Under the pieces are notes generated by a model, which did no database searches, had not been told where the DNA came from, and saw only the letters and a list, made by a program, of their open reading frames with translations. This document shows, one piece after another, positions 32,926 through 41,775 of a stretch of 64,000 nt of DNA. This DNA is from Vulcanimicrobium winogradskyi. Its GTDB lineage: Bacteria > Vulcanimicrobiota > Vulcanimicrobiia > Vulcanimicrobiales > Vulcanimicrobiaceae. The position numbers and the translations under genes were made by a program. Each line of letters begins with the position of its first letter. Position 1 is the first letter of the stretch. Where the stretch lies: assembly GCA_003134965.1 (NCBI GenBank), contig PLDA01000002.1, positions 1,674,001 through 1,738,000 of the forward strand, written 5' to 3'.

Positions 32926-33429
32926 ATGCTCTTGGGTGTTTCCGGGGCCGGACTGCCGGCGGGGCTGACGTACGGCACGGAGATCGCGGCGGCTGCCGAC
33001 GCGGCGAAGTTTCCGCAGTGCTGGGTTTACGCGCACGGCTGGCAGGAGACGATCAAGGTCGCGGGCTGGATCGGCACGCTCGGCGCGACGCCGGCGACGT
33101 TCATCTCCGGTGACGGTGGGCACGGCGTCTTTCAGCTCACCGCGAGTTATCCGCCGACCTGGCAAGATCCGCAGGCCAACGCCGCGTATGCGATCGCGAA
33201 CTTTCTCACGCCCGCGATCCAGTACTGGAACTCGACCTTCGGTGTCACCGGCGACGCGTTGATCAAGTGCGTAGCGGCGGAGTACAACGCCGGCCGTGCG
33301 AACGCACAGGCGGGACACAAGCTGGGTGACGTCGGCAAGTACACGACGCATACCGCCGGCGTCTCGTACTCGGACTTGGTGCTGAAATACTTCCACCAGT
33401 TGGCGGGAGGCCAAGCGCCCAGCGGCTGA
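32926..33429 (+). CDS. Lysozyme/transglycosylase-like protein
   Basis: 167 residues, ATG preceded by a purine-rich site (GGGGGGAAAG). The fold pattern YGTEIAAAADAAKFPQCWVYA, GDGGHGVFQLT, NAAYAIANFLTPAIQYW and CVAAEYNAGRAN is that of soluble lytic transglycosylase/goose-type lysozyme domains (helices plus the SxGxxQ and AYNAG motifs). The usual catalytic Glu is not in the standard ES motif; E in YGTEIAA is the best candidate. No classical signal peptide, so export is unclear. Ends 10 bases before the methionine-synthase-like gene. Confidence 0.65.
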   Translation: MLLGVSGAGLPAGLTYGTEIAAAADAAKFPQCWVYAHGWQETIKVAGWIGTLGATPATFISGDGGHGVFQLTASYPPTWQDPQANAAYAIANFLTPAIQYWNSTFGVTGDALIKCVAAEYNAGRANAQAGHKLGDVGKYTTHTAGVSYSDLVLKYFHQLAGGQAPSG

Positions 33430-33439
33430 ATCGAAGGCA

Positions 33440-34468
33440 ATGCCGTTCTCCACGACGATCGCCGGAAGTCTGCCGAAACCCGCCTGGCTCGCCGAGCCCG
33501 AGCGCATCTTCCCGAACTGGCGGCTCGAGGGCGACGAGCTCGCAAGTGCGCAGCGTGACGCGACCCGGATCGCGGTCTTCGAGCAGCTGCGCGCCGGGAT
33601 CGGCACGGTCACCGACGGCGAGCAGGCGCGCAAGCACTTCGTGCACGGCTTCTCCGAACGGCTCGAAGGGGTCGACGCCGGAAAGCGGCAGAGCCGCGGG
33701 ATCCGCGACGACCGCTACGACGCGGTTTGCCCGACGGTGACCGGCGAGGTGCGCCGGACACGGCCGGTATTCGGCGAGGACGCGCGGTTCGCGCGCACGC
33801 TGACCCGCGGCCCGCTCAAGATCACGATCCCGGGCCCGATGACGCTGGTCGACACGGTCGTCGACGAAGCCTACGGGAAGCGCTCCGAACTCGCGTTCGC
33901 GTTCGCGCGCGCGATTCGCGACGAGATCGCCGATCTGGTCGCGGCCGGGGTCGACGTCGTGCAGCTCGACGAGCCCGCGTTCAACGTCTATTTCGACGAG
34001 GTCGCGGAGTGGGGGATCGACGCGCTCGACACCGCGCTCGGCGGCGCGCGCTGCACGACCGCGGTGCACGTCTGCTACGGCTACGGAATCCCCGCGAACG
34101 TGCAGTGGAAGTCGAATCTCGGCGACCGCTGGGACCAGTACGCGCACGTCCTGCCGCTGCTCGCGCGTTCGAGCGTCGACCAGATCTCGATCGAGTTGGC
34201 GGGTTCGCACGTCCCGCCTGGCGTGCTGGAGCTGGCCGGGACGAAGACGGTCGCGATCGGCGTGATCGACGTGGCGAACGAGCGGGTCGAGACGCCGCAG
34301 GACGTCGCAGCGACGATCGAACTTGCCCGGCGTCACCTGCCGGACGATCGAATCGTGTGCTCCACGAACTGCGGGATGGCGCCGATGCCTCGCGAGATCG
34401 CATACGCAAAGCTGCGCAGCCTCGCCGAGGGTGCGCAGCTCGCGAGCGAGGGTCTCTGGGCCGGTTAG
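33440..34468 (+). CDS. Cobalamin-independent methionine synthase C-terminal-type methyltransferase
   Basis: 342 residues, a stand-alone MetE catalytic domain. Zinc ligands are visible: His210 and Cys212 (AVHVCYGYG), Glu252 (ISIELAG) and Cys311 (STNCGMAP); QLDEPAF (175-181) lines the homocysteine site. Such core enzymes transfer a methyl group to homocysteine, from methylcobalamin or another methyl donor rather than directly from polyglutamylated folate. The C-terminus overlaps the convergent DUF4870 gene by four bases. Confidence 0.9.
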   Translation: MPFSTTIAGSLPKPAWLAEPERIFPNWRLEGDELASAQRDATRIAVFEQLRAGIGTVTDGEQARKHFVHGFSERLEGVDAGKRQSRGIRDDRYDAVCPTVTGEVRRTRPVFGEDARFARTLTRGPLKITIPGPMTLVDTVVDEAYGKRSELAFAFARAIRDEIADLVAAGVDVVQLDEPAFNVYFDEVAEWGIDALDTALGGARCTTAVHVCYGYGIPANVQWKSNLGDRWDQYAHVLPLLARSSVDQISIELAGSHVPPGVLELAGTKTVAIGVIDVANERVETPQDVAATIELARRHLPDDRIVCSTNCGMAPMPREIAYAKLRSLAEGAQLASEGLWAG

Positions 34469-34854
34469 GCTACCGGGGTGCCCGCCGACCAGCGGTCGGC
34501 GTACGCGGCGACGACCGGCAGGCGCAGCGCCTTACCCTGGAACGCGTTGATCGTCATCATCAGCCACGCGATGAAGTATGCGATCCCGACCGCGAGCTGG
34601 ACGAGCCCGAGCAGGAGCGATACCGCGCCGAGGTGCGCGATCGCGAGCATCGTGCTGATGACCGTCAGGGCGATGATCGCGACGATGTAAAAGACGAACA
34701 GAACGATCGCCTGAACGGCAACGAATCGAACCCACTGCTGCGGCGGCTTGCCGAGCAGGATGATCAGACCGCCGAGCCAGGTGAAGAAGGAGGCCAGACC
34801 GGCGGCGACGTTGGGCGCGAGACCGAACGACGACTGGTTTGGATCCTGAACCAT
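34465..34854 (-). CDS. DUF4870 small membrane protein
   Basis: 129 residues with three membrane helices: about 16-35 (GLASFFTWLGGLIILL), 42-68 and 78-105. The pattern KPPQQWVRFVAVQAIVLF is the hallmark of DUF4870/Tic20-like small membrane proteins. Function unknown. Separate promoter likely, since it stands alone between a convergent gene and the hotdog gene. Confidence 0.85.
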   Translation of the reverse strand: MVQDPNQSSFGLAPNVAAGLASFFTWLGGLIILLGKPPQQWVRFVAVQAIVLFVFYIVAIIALTVISTMLAIAHLGAVSLLLGLVQLAVGIAYFIAWLMMTINAFQGKALRLPVVAAYADRWSAGTPVA

Positions 34855-34937
34855 GTTTGAGACCCCTTTGCGGAGCGAGAACGGCGTACTCGAAAGCGAA
34901 TGGCCCGCAGTCTAACCCGGCTGACGGGCGCCGGAGA

Positions 34938-34973
34938 TTGTCCCGGCCGTCGCTTACGTTTCGCTTACGGCCG
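34938..34973. terminator. Inverted repeat near the end of the hotdog gene
   Basis: TCCCGGCCGT (34938-34947) and ACGGCCGGGA (34964-34973) pair perfectly around a 16-base loop that itself repeats CGCTTACG. It overlaps the hotdog stop codon. No T tract is present on either strand, so it would be a weak or factor-assisted terminator, or an mRNA end-protecting hairpin. Confidence 0.35.
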
Positions 34974-35381
34974 GGAGGTTGCCTCGTTGGCCCCGTCACC
35001 CTGGTCGGCGCCCCGCTGGCTCGCCCTCGGGGTGACGCAGGTGCCGCGCGCCCGGACGACCAGAACGGGCTCGTCCAGTACCTCGGCCGCCGAGGGCGAG
35101 AGGTCGGGCCGGGCCGAGATCACCTTGTGCGCGGTGAACTCCATCGTCCGGGACGTCGCCCCGGCCCGCGTGATCCGGCCGCGCGCCTCGATGTAGTCGC
35201 CGGCGTGGACCGGAGCCGTGAACTCGACCAGGTCGTAGGCGACGAAGAGCCCTTCGTCGCCGTCACGGCGGATCAGCAGTTCCGTCGCGACGTCCCCGAA
35301 CAAACCGAGCACGCGCGCGCCGTCGACCAGATCGCCGCCGTAGTGCGCGTCGTGCGCGCTCATCCGCACCCGGATGAGCAC
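34965..35381 (-). CDS. Hotdog-fold lyase, 3-aminobutyryl-CoA ammonia-lyase-like
   Basis: GTG at 35381 gives 138 residues (GTG 35369 or ATG 35363 are alternatives). The sequence RVRMSAHDAHYGGDLVDGA, LFGDVATELLI, GDEGLFVAYDLVEF, HAGDYIEARG and the ending LVVRARGTCVTP match the Kal-type hotdog proteins that add or remove ammonia on crotonyl/3-aminobutyryl-CoA in lysine fermentation. No other lysine-fermentation genes are nearby, so the substrate may differ. Begins six bases downstream of the mazG stop, so the two are probably co-transcribed. Confidence 0.75.
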   Translation of the reverse strand: MLIRVRMSAHDAHYGGDLVDGARVLGLFGDVATELLIRRDGDEGLFVAYDLVEFTAPVHAGDYIEARGRITRAGATSRTMEFTAHKVISARPDLSPSAAEVLDEPVLVVRARGTCVTPRASQRGADQGDGANEATSRP

Positions 35382-35386
35382 CTCCC

Positions 35387-36577
35387 CTACGCTGCCGTCT
35401 TCGCCTGCTGCCACAGATCCTCGAGTTCGTCGAGCGTCATGTCGTTCAGTTGCCGCCCGCTCGCGACGGCGTAAGCTTCCATGTAGCGGAAGCGGCGTTC
35501 GAACTTGTCGTTTGCGTCGCGCACCGCGCCCTCGGCGTCGACGCCGAGCCGGCGCGCGAGGTTGACGACGGTGAAGATCACGTCGCCCAGCTCCTCGCGC
35601 ACGTGCGGATCCTCGGGCTTCAGATCGCCCGCCCGCAAGCGTGCGTCGGCGAGCTCGCGCAGTTCTTCGTGCAGCTTCTCGGTGATGTCGCGTGCATCGG
35701 GCCAATCGAACCCAACGCGCGCGGCCTTCTCTTGCATCTTCTGTCCGCGCTGCAGCGCGCCCATGTGCTTCGGTATCCCGTCGAGCTTCGAGGACCGCGA
35801 GAGACCGGCGGTTTCCTGCGATTTGAGCTGCTCCCAGTTCACCCAGACGGCGTCGATGTCGGCGACCGCGACGTCGCCGAACACGTGCGGATGACGGCGG
35901 ATCATCTTGTTCGAAAGTCCGTCGATCACGTCGGCGACGGAGAATTTCCCGCGCTCGGTCGCGAGCTGCGAGTGGAACACGATCTGAAAGAGCAGATCAC
36001 CCAGCTCTTCGCTCAGCTCGCCCTCGTGGCCGTGCTCGATCGCGTCGACGACCTCGTAGGTCTCTTCGATCAGATACCGCACGAGCGACGCGTGCGTCTG
36101 CTCGCGGTCCCACGGGCACGAACGGCGTAGCCGCGCCATGATCTCCACCAGGTCGTCCCAGGTATGGTGCGTCGAGCCGGGCGGGAGCGGAAGGAGCGGC
36201 ATCGTGATCGACGCCGACAGCGTCGCGCGCGGCATCCCCGGGATGATCTCCGCCTCGATCGCGCGACGATCGAGCGCGCGCAGAAACATCGGCAGCCCGA
36301 GGAAATCCGAGAGCGGGTTGCCGAGCACGCCCAGGCCCAAATCCCGCTCGTCGATGCGCTCGACGAAGGTATCGATCACCTCGGCGGAGCCGCGCAGGAA
36401 CAGCCCTTGGTCGACGATCAGCGCACGCTCGATCGTGACGCCGTCGCTCTCGAGGAAGCGGACCAGCTCGGGCGGTGCCAGGACGGTTGCGGCGCGCCCG
36501 ACCGCACGCAGCGCCTCGCGGCTGCCCAGCGTGAGCAGCCCGGGATCGCCCGGCCCCAGACCAACGATGCGGATCAC
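35387..36577 (-). CDS. mazG: MazG nucleotide pyrophosphohydrolase with short tetrapyrrole-methylase-like N-domain (YabN-like)
   Basis: GTG at 36577 gives 396 residues. Residues 1 to about 120 resemble the start of SAM-dependent tetrapyrrole methylases (IRIVGLGPGDPGLLTLGSREAL), but the domain is about half the usual length and probably inactive. The MazG part has CPWDREQTHASL, YLIEETYEVVDAI, EELGDLLFQIVFH, and the second EEL...EELGDVIFTVVNLAR. These EExxE and EELGD motifs bind Mg. It hydrolyses (d)NTPs to monophosphates. Confidence 0.92.
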   Translation of the reverse strand: MIRIVGLGPGDPGLLTLGSREALRAVGRAATVLAPPELVRFLESDGVTIERALIVDQGLFLRGSAEVIDTFVERIDERDLGLGVLGNPLSDFLGLPMFLRALDRRAIEAEIIPGMPRATLSASITMPLLPLPPGSTHHTWDDLVEIMARLRRSCPWDREQTHASLVRYLIEETYEVVDAIEHGHEGELSEELGDLLFQIVFHSQLATERGKFSVADVIDGLSNKMIRRHPHVFGDVAVADIDAVWVNWEQLKSQETAGLSRSSKLDGIPKHMGALQRGQKMQEKAARVGFDWPDARDITEKLHEELRELADARLRAGDLKPEDPHVREELGDVIFTVVNLARRLGVDAEGAVRDANDKFERRFRYMEAYAVASGRQLNDMTLDELEDLWQQAKTAA

Positions 36578-36627
36578 GGGGCGAGATTCGCGAGGCGGGG
36601 TCGTTCCGACTCCCGCCTCGCGTGACC

Positions 36628-37659
36628 CTACTTGGTGCCGGCGGGGGCGGGGGCGGCGCTGGCGGGGGCTGCGCTGGCGGGGGCTGCGCTCGCGGGGGCT
36701 GCGCTGGCGGGGGCTGCGCTCGCGGGGGCTGCGCTCGCGGGGGCTGCCGCGGTGGGCAGCGGCGACGGGAACGCGTCCTTGTAGCGGTCGTCGTAGATCT
36801 CGATCTTCGCGGCAGAACGCAACTGCTGGAGAAACAGCGGCTGCTGCTGCTGCATCTGCTGCTGCGTCAGCGTCTGCTTGATCTGATCGTGCGTGCTCGC
36901 GAGCGACGCGATCGTCGGCGGCTTCTTGTCGGTGACCTGGATGATGTGGTAGCCGAACGGCGACTTCACCGGACCGACGATCTGGCCGACCTTCGCGCCG
37001 AACGCTGCGTCCTGGAACTGCGGCACCATCTGACCGCGGCCGAAGTAGCCGAGGTCGCCGCCCTTGTCCTTGGAGGACGGATCTGTCGAGTATTGCTTCG
37101 CGAGCGCGAGCCACGTCGCGTCGGTCGGGCTGGCCTTGACCTTCGCCAGCACCGTCTTCGCGGTGGCCTCGTCGGCGACCAGAATGTGGCGCGCCTTCAC
37201 CTGTGCGGGCTTGTCGAACACCGCGTGGTTCTTGTCGAAGTACGCCTTGATGTCGGCGTCGCTGACGTGTACCTGCGGCGCGACGGCCTTCTCCAGGACC
37301 AGCGAGCCTTTGATGATGTTCTGCACGTCCTGCGTGGTGTAGCCCTGCTGCTTCACCATCTGGTCGAACTGGCCGGCGGGGTACTTCGCCTTGATCTCGC
37401 CGATGCGTTTGTCGATCTCGGCCTGCGAGACGTCGACCTTTTTGTCGCGGGCGTACTGATCGATCAGCGTCTGCTGGACCATCTGGGTGAGCGCTTGCTT
37501 CGCGGCGGCACTCGACTCGAGCTTGCGGTCGAGCTCGGCGCGACTGATGGCTTGGCCGTTGACGGCCGCGACGTTGCCGCCGCCATTGTTGCAGGCGGCG
37601 AGCGAGACGCAGAGCGCGACCACGCCGAGCGCGGCGGCGGTGCGGAGTGTACGGGACAT
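36628..37659 (-). CDS. PrsA/SurA-type peptidyl-prolyl isomerase lipoprotein
   Basis: 343 residues. Signal peptide with lipobox LAAC (Cys23), a SurA-N-like helical region (about 35-150), a PpiC parvulin domain (KARHILV, then TWLALAKQYSTDPSS, KGGDLGYFGRGQMVPQF and GQIVGPVKSPFGYHIIQV, about 157-250), a Gln-rich helix, and a C-terminal tail of repeated APASA units. It should help fold secreted or outer-membrane proteins. The tail is encoded by a 15-base tandem repeat (about 36655-36745) that is likely to vary in copy number. Confidence 0.92.
   Translation of the reverse strand: MSRTLRTAAALGVVALCVSLAACNNGGGNVAAVNGQAISRAELDRKLESSAAAKQALTQMVQQTLIDQYARDKKVDVSQAEIDKRIGEIKAKYPAGQFDQMVKQQGYTTQDVQNIIKGSLVLEKAVAPQVHVSDADIKAYFDKNHAVFDKPAQVKARHILVADEATAKTVLAKVKASPTDATWLALAKQYSTDPSSKDKGGDLGYFGRGQMVPQFQDAAFGAKVGQIVGPVKSPFGYHIIQVTDKKPPTIASLASTHDQIKQTLTQQQMQQQQPLFLQQLRSAAKIEIYDDRYKDAFPSPLPTAAAPASAAPASAAPASAAPASAAPASAAPASAAPAPAGTK
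36650..36748. repeat. 15-bp tandem repeat encoding the APASA tail
   Basis: About six units of the pattern GCG CT(G/C) GCG GGG GCT (plus strand), differing mainly at one C/G position. They encode Pro-Ala-Ser-Ala-Ala units at the end of the foldase. In-frame unit size means copy-number changes would only lengthen or shorten the tail. Confidence 0.75.
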
Positions 37660-37739
37660 CGGATCTCCGTCAGGGTGGACGTGAAAGAGCGGAGGCCGTT
37701 TGTCCTCCGCGACCTGCCCCGGATTCGGGGCGTCAGCGA

Positions 37740-38321
37740 CTACTCCTGTGGCGGTTCCCCCCGGTTCGGGGTGCGCCTTTCGAGCTCGTGGGCGACCTCG
37801 TGCGGGTCGGCCGGAAGGGTCAGTTCCGCGGCCTCGGGGTCCTCGCGGTTCTGAACTTGCGGCATGTCGTAGCGCAGCTCTTCGAGCAGCTGGATGATCT
37901 TCGCGGCTTTGCGGTCGGCCGTCATGGTGATCTGCAAGTGCAGACGCGAACGCTGCTCGTCGACCTCGCTCTGCCGGTTCTCCGTGGTGAGGATCAGGAT
38001 CGTCATCACCAGCGCGGCGAGCGCCAGCACACCGTCCAGCCAGTAGAACGGCGGCGGGTCGATCGGCCGGCGCCCGCTCAGCGCTTCGATGCCGTTGATC
38101 GCGATCCACGCTGCGACCGCCGCAAGCACGACCCACAAGGTGCGCGGGCGGCCGATCGCGAGCGTGAAGCGCTCGATCGCGCGCTGATGGAGCGACGCGC
38201 CCGCCAGCGCGCGCCGTTCGAGCTCGGCGATCGACTCGATCGTTTCGTCGATATGACCGGAAAGCTCATCGTCGCGCCGCACGTTCTGCCGTACCCGGTA
38301 TCGCCGGTCGTCGCACGGCAC
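37740..38321 (-). CDS. DUF1003 membrane protein
   Basis: 193 residues with two membrane helices at about 63-82 (TLWVVLAAVAAWIAING) and 92-112 (YWLDGVLALAALVMTILIL). The following ENRQSEVDEQRSRLHLQ and KAAKIIQLLEEL segments match DUF1003 proteins. The GTG start at 38321 is uncertain; a later start is possible. Divergent from the efflux operon. Confidence 0.82.
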   Translation of the reverse strand: MPCDDRRYRVRQNVRRDDELSGHIDETIESIAELERRALAGASLHQRAIERFTLAIGRPRTLWVVLAAVAAWIAINGIEALSGRRPIDPPPFYWLDGVLALAALVMTILILTTENRQSEVDEQRSRLHLQITMTADRKAAKIIQLLEELRYDMPQVQNREDPEAAELTLPADPHEVAHELERRTPNRGEPPQE

Positions 38322-38424
38322 GCTCGCCGCAGCGAACGTGACAGAGCAACCGCCGCCTCGCCGGTGGGGGCACCTTTACGTCCGCCTCTTCCGCTCGGCA
38401 CTGCGATCCGGTAGAATTGCCGCG

Positions 38425-39975
38425 GTGACCGATGGGACTGCGAGGGGGTCGAAGTCCTACTTGCGGCTCGTCACGTTGGCGGTGCTCATCCCGAGTTGGA
38501 TGGCGCTCATAGACGGGACGGTCGTTAACGTTGGCCTCGACACGATCGCCGGCAATCTGGGCGTATCGATCGACGAAGCGTCGTGGATCTCATCGATCTA
38601 CGTCCTCGCCGCAGTATTCGTCATGCCGCTCACGGGGTGGCTCGCGGCGAACGTCGGCCGCAAACGAGCGTTTCTCTACGCGATAGGCTGTTTTACCGCG
38701 GGCTCGCTCCTGTGCGCGCTGTGCGGGTCGTTGCCGGAACTGGTCGCGATGCGCTTCGTGCAAGGGGTAGGCGGCGGCCTGATGCTCCCCCTGGCGATGG
38801 CGGCGCTGGTCGACGCGTATCCGGCTGAGGATCTGCCGTCGGCGTTCAAGGTGTACGGCGCGTCGGTGATGATCGGACCGGCGATCGGTCCGGCGCTCGG
38901 CGGCTGGATCCTCGCGAACGCGACCTGGCCCTGGATCTTTCTGCTCAACATTCCGCTCGGCATGCTCTCGCTGCTGTTCGTCTCGGCTGTGCTGCCTGAA
39001 CAGAGCGAGCGCGGTGAGCGCAGCGCATTCGACTGGACCTCGCTGGCGATCATGGTCGCGGGTTTCTCGGCGCTCCAGTACGTGCTGCAAGAGGGCCCGC
39101 GTCACCAGTGGTTCACGTCATTCGACGTGACCGTGGCGGCCCTCGTCGCGGTCGCGGCGCTGGCGATCTTCGTTCGCATCCAGCTGACCGCCGCGGTACC
39201 GTTCGTCGACTTCCGGCCGCTCGCGATCCCGTCGTATTCCGTCGCGATGCTGCTGGCGCTCATCACCGGCGTCGGCTTCACCGGCATCGCGCTGATCGTG
39301 CCGCTCTACATGCAGGACGTCCTGCGGTACGGTCCGGATATTGCCGGCTTCATCATGGTGCCGAGCGCGCTCGGCACCGTGATCGGGACCGAGCTCTCCG
39401 GCCGCGCCGCCAAACTGTTCCCTGCGCCGCTCGTCGCCGGCGTCAGCCTCGCGCTTACCGCCGCCGGGACCCTGTGGTTCGCCACGCTCGGCGACCGGGC
39501 GGGATTCGATTCGTTTCTCGTGCCGCGCTTCGTGCAAGGGATCGGCGTCGGGCTGCTCTATGTGCCCCTCAACGTGCTGATGATGGCGCAGGTCCCGAAG
39601 CGGCTGGTCGATGCGGCATCGGGGCTCGGTGCGCTGATCCGCCAGATCAGCGCGGGGTTCGGGTTCGCGATCCTTGGCAGTTTGGTGGTGCAGAACCGGA
39701 TCGCCGCGACGTCGATGACCGCGAGCCGCTTCCGCCACGTATCGCTGTTCGACGATGCCGGCTTCGCACTGCTGCGGCGCTGGTTCGCCGCGCACGGGTA
39801 CGCGAACGCGGACGCGACGACGCTCTCATTCAACGTGCTGCAAGAGCTCGTCGCGCGAGCGGCGACGTCGGCGGCGTATTCGGAGACGTTCGTAATCGCC
39901 GCGCTGCTGTTCGTCGTATCGATCCCGTGCCTCGCGCTCTTCCTCATCGTCCCCCGAAAGGCACGCGCGGCATGA
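38425..39975 (+). CDS. DHA2-family MFS multidrug transporter (EmrB-like)
   Basis: GTG at 38425 gives 516 residues (frame open to 38338). Fourteen membrane helices are expected. Motif A-like GWLAANVGRKRAF at about 70-82, motif C GPAIGPALGGWI at about 150-163, and the first-helix LIDGTVVNVGLDTIA are typical of the EmrB/QacA drug:H+ antiporters. The stop overlaps the start of an EmrA-like adaptor (ATGA), so the pair should assemble a pump across both membranes, in keeping with a diderm cell; no outer-membrane channel gene is adjacent. Confidence 0.9.
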   Translation: MTDGTARGSKSYLRLVTLAVLIPSWMALIDGTVVNVGLDTIAGNLGVSIDEASWISSIYVLAAVFVMPLTGWLAANVGRKRAFLYAIGCFTAGSLLCALCGSLPELVAMRFVQGVGGGLMLPLAMAALVDAYPAEDLPSAFKVYGASVMIGPAIGPALGGWILANATWPWIFLLNIPLGMLSLLFVSAVLPEQSERGERSAFDWTSLAIMVAGFSALQYVLQEGPRHQWFTSFDVTVAALVAVAALAIFVRIQLTAAVPFVDFRPLAIPSYSVAMLLALITGVGFTGIALIVPLYMQDVLRYGPDIAGFIMVPSALGTVIGTELSGRAAKLFPAPLVAGVSLALTAAGTLWFATLGDRAGFDSFLVPRFVQGIGVGLLYVPLNVLMMAQVPKRLVDAASGLGALIRQISAGFGFAILGSLVVQNRIAATSMTASRFRHVSLFDDAGFALLRRWFAAHGYANADATTLSFNVLQELVARAATSAAYSETFVIAALLFVVSIPCLALFLIVPRKARAA

Positions 39976-41363
39976 GCAACGTCGCGGACGCGACCGAGAC
40001 CGGTGATCCCGGCCGCGAACCGGCTGGCCGGAAATCGGAGATCTCGACGCTCGTGGTGACCGACGAGCGCGTCGATCGACGCGCGCTCTGGCTGCGCCTC
40101 GCCGCGGTCGCCGCGGTCGCGGTGGCGCTCTACTTCACCGGTCACTGGTTCCTCGTCGACCGCCATCGCGTCTACACGGACGATGCGTCGATCGACACCG
40201 ATCAAGTCTACGTCACGAGCCGCGTGGCGGAGCGCATCGCGCGCATCCTCGTCGACGAGAACCAGTTCGTGCGCCGCGGCCAGACGCTGGCGATCCTCGA
40301 CGACGCCAACGAACGAGCCGCCCTCGCGCTCGCGCGCCACAACCTGCGCTCGCTGCGCGCGACGGCGAGCGCCGCGGGCGACGCGGCCTCGCTCGAGGGT
40401 CAGCTCCAGTCGGCGCAGGTCCACGAGCAGGTCGGCGGGATCGACGCGGCGCGCAAAGGCGCGCTGCTCTCGCAGTCGCAGGCGAGTGCGGCGCTGCGCG
40501 GCGTCGCGGTCGCCGAGGCTCAGCTCAGCGCCGCCCGCTCGCAGCTCCAAGCCGCGCTCGCGGCGGTGCCGGCGGCGACCGAAGGTCTGCGCAAGGCCGA
40601 AGCCGATCGCGCCCGGTTCGCCGCGCTCGCGCACGAGGGGTATGTCGCCGCCACGACGCTCGACGCGGCGGTCGCGGCGGTCGCGCAGGCGCGCGCCACC
40701 GAAGGCGCTGCGTCGGCACAAGTCGAGGCGGCGCGAGCCGGCGTTCGCACGGCGGAAGCGGCGCTCGCGCAGCAGCGCGCCAACGTCAGCGCGGCGGCGA
40801 GCGGCACCGTCGCCTCGGCGGCGCAGATCCCGATCGCGCAGGCGAAGACCGACGAGGCCGCCGCGCCGTCGCGCGTCGCGAACAAGCGCAACGCCGCCGT
40901 CGCCGCGGAATCCCAAGCCGACGCGATGGCCGACCAGGTGCGCATCGCCGAGCTCGCCCTGCGCGATACGCGCATCACCGCGCCGGTCGACGGCTGGATC
41001 TCGGCGCGCAACGCAGCCGACGGCCAGATGCTGACGCCGGGACAGGCGCTGGTCACGATCTCGCCCTCCGACCGCATCTTCGTGACCGCCAACTATAAGG
41101 AAACGCAGATCCATCGCATCCGTCCCGGCATGCCGGTCGACATCTCGGTCGACGCCTGCGGCGGCGCGAAGGTGCGCGGCACGGTCGTCGGGTTCGCGCC
41201 GGTCGCCCAGAACGCGCTCTCCTCGCTGCCCACGCTCTCGGCGCCGACCAACTTCGTGAAGGTCGCGCAGCGCGTCCCGATCCGCATCGCGCTCCCGCGC
41301 GCTACCGGCTCCTGTGTCTTCCGCCCGGGCACGGCCGTGGAAACGTCCGTGATAGCGAATTGA
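39972..41363 (+). CDS. HlyD/EmrA-type membrane-fusion protein
   Basis: 463 residues. One membrane helix at about 40-60 (LRLAAVAAVAVALYFTGHW), then the biotinyl-lipoyl half DDASIDTDQVYVTSRVAERI, a very long Ala-rich coiled-coil hairpin (about 115-330), the second lipoyl half LRDTRITAPVDGWISARNAADG and beta-barrel VFVTANYKET. Works with the EmrB-like transporter encoded just before it. Followed by a strong hairpin terminator. Confidence 0.92.
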   Translation: MSNVADATETGDPGREPAGRKSEISTLVVTDERVDRRALWLRLAAVAAVAVALYFTGHWFLVDRHRVYTDDASIDTDQVYVTSRVAERIARILVDENQFVRRGQTLAILDDANERAALALARHNLRSLRATASAAGDAASLEGQLQSAQVHEQVGGIDAARKGALLSQSQASAALRGVAVAEAQLSAARSQLQAALAAVPAATEGLRKAEADRARFAALAHEGYVAATTLDAAVAAVAQARATEGAASAQVEAARAGVRTAEAALAQQRANVSAAASGTVASAAQIPIAQAKTDEAAAPSRVANKRNAAVAAESQADAMADQVRIAELALRDTRITAPVDGWISARNAADGQMLTPGQALVTISPSDRIFVTANYKETQIHRIRPGMPVDISVDACGGAKVRGTVVGFAPVAQNALSSLPTLSAPTNFVKVAQRVPIRIALPRATGSCVFRPGTAVETSVIAN

Positions 41364-41374
41364 AAATAAGAAGT

Positions 41375-41408
41375 GAGGACGCCCGCACGTACGTTTGCGG
41401 GCGTCCTC
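41375..41408. terminator. Perfect 13-bp hairpin after efflux operon
   Basis: GAGGACGCCCGCA, loop CGTACGTT, TGCGGGCGTCCTC. The stem is perfect and GC-rich. No long T tract follows (GGTTGAG), but its position 12 bases after the stop supports a transcription end. Confidence 0.7.
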
Positions 41409-41775
41409 GGTTGAGCTCCCAATCATTGAGTGATCGGGTTTCGGCAAGCCCTCGCGTTCGCACCGAAGAGCCGGGGGCTCTGCTGTGCGCCGTCGCGGCT
41501 AGAGTCCGAGAGGTGGAAGACCCGGCTTCATCCGTAACCCCTTTCGAAAGCGAAGCGCCCCCCGCTCAAAGTTTTCATCGCGCGAGGGATGCCGTCGCGG
41601 TACGACGGTCGCTGGCCGCGGCCCTTCCGCGAGGCGCGAGAGGAGTTCAGCGCGGCGTCGGTAAGGTCTGGGCAATGGGCCGCGCGTTGGCTTTCCGCGG
41701 CTTGCCTCGTTCCTCGATAGCTCCGCGGACGGTGGGGGAGCGTTGCGGCCGCGGCTGCCGCTTTGTGGTCGAACG
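41409..41775. other. Gene-free spacer before LuxR-type gene
   Basis: About 365 bases between the hairpin and the regulator start. I see no gene, tRNA or repeat array. It contains a palindrome CTTTCGAAAG near 41540 and an AT-richer patch, either of which could be part of the promoter of the downstream regulator, but neither is strong. Confidence 0.4.

Noticed and set aside
36622..37854. 410-codon plus-strand frame opposite the foldase
   Set aside because: Low-complexity Gly/Cys start from the antisense of the APASA repeat, no motif; antisense shadow.
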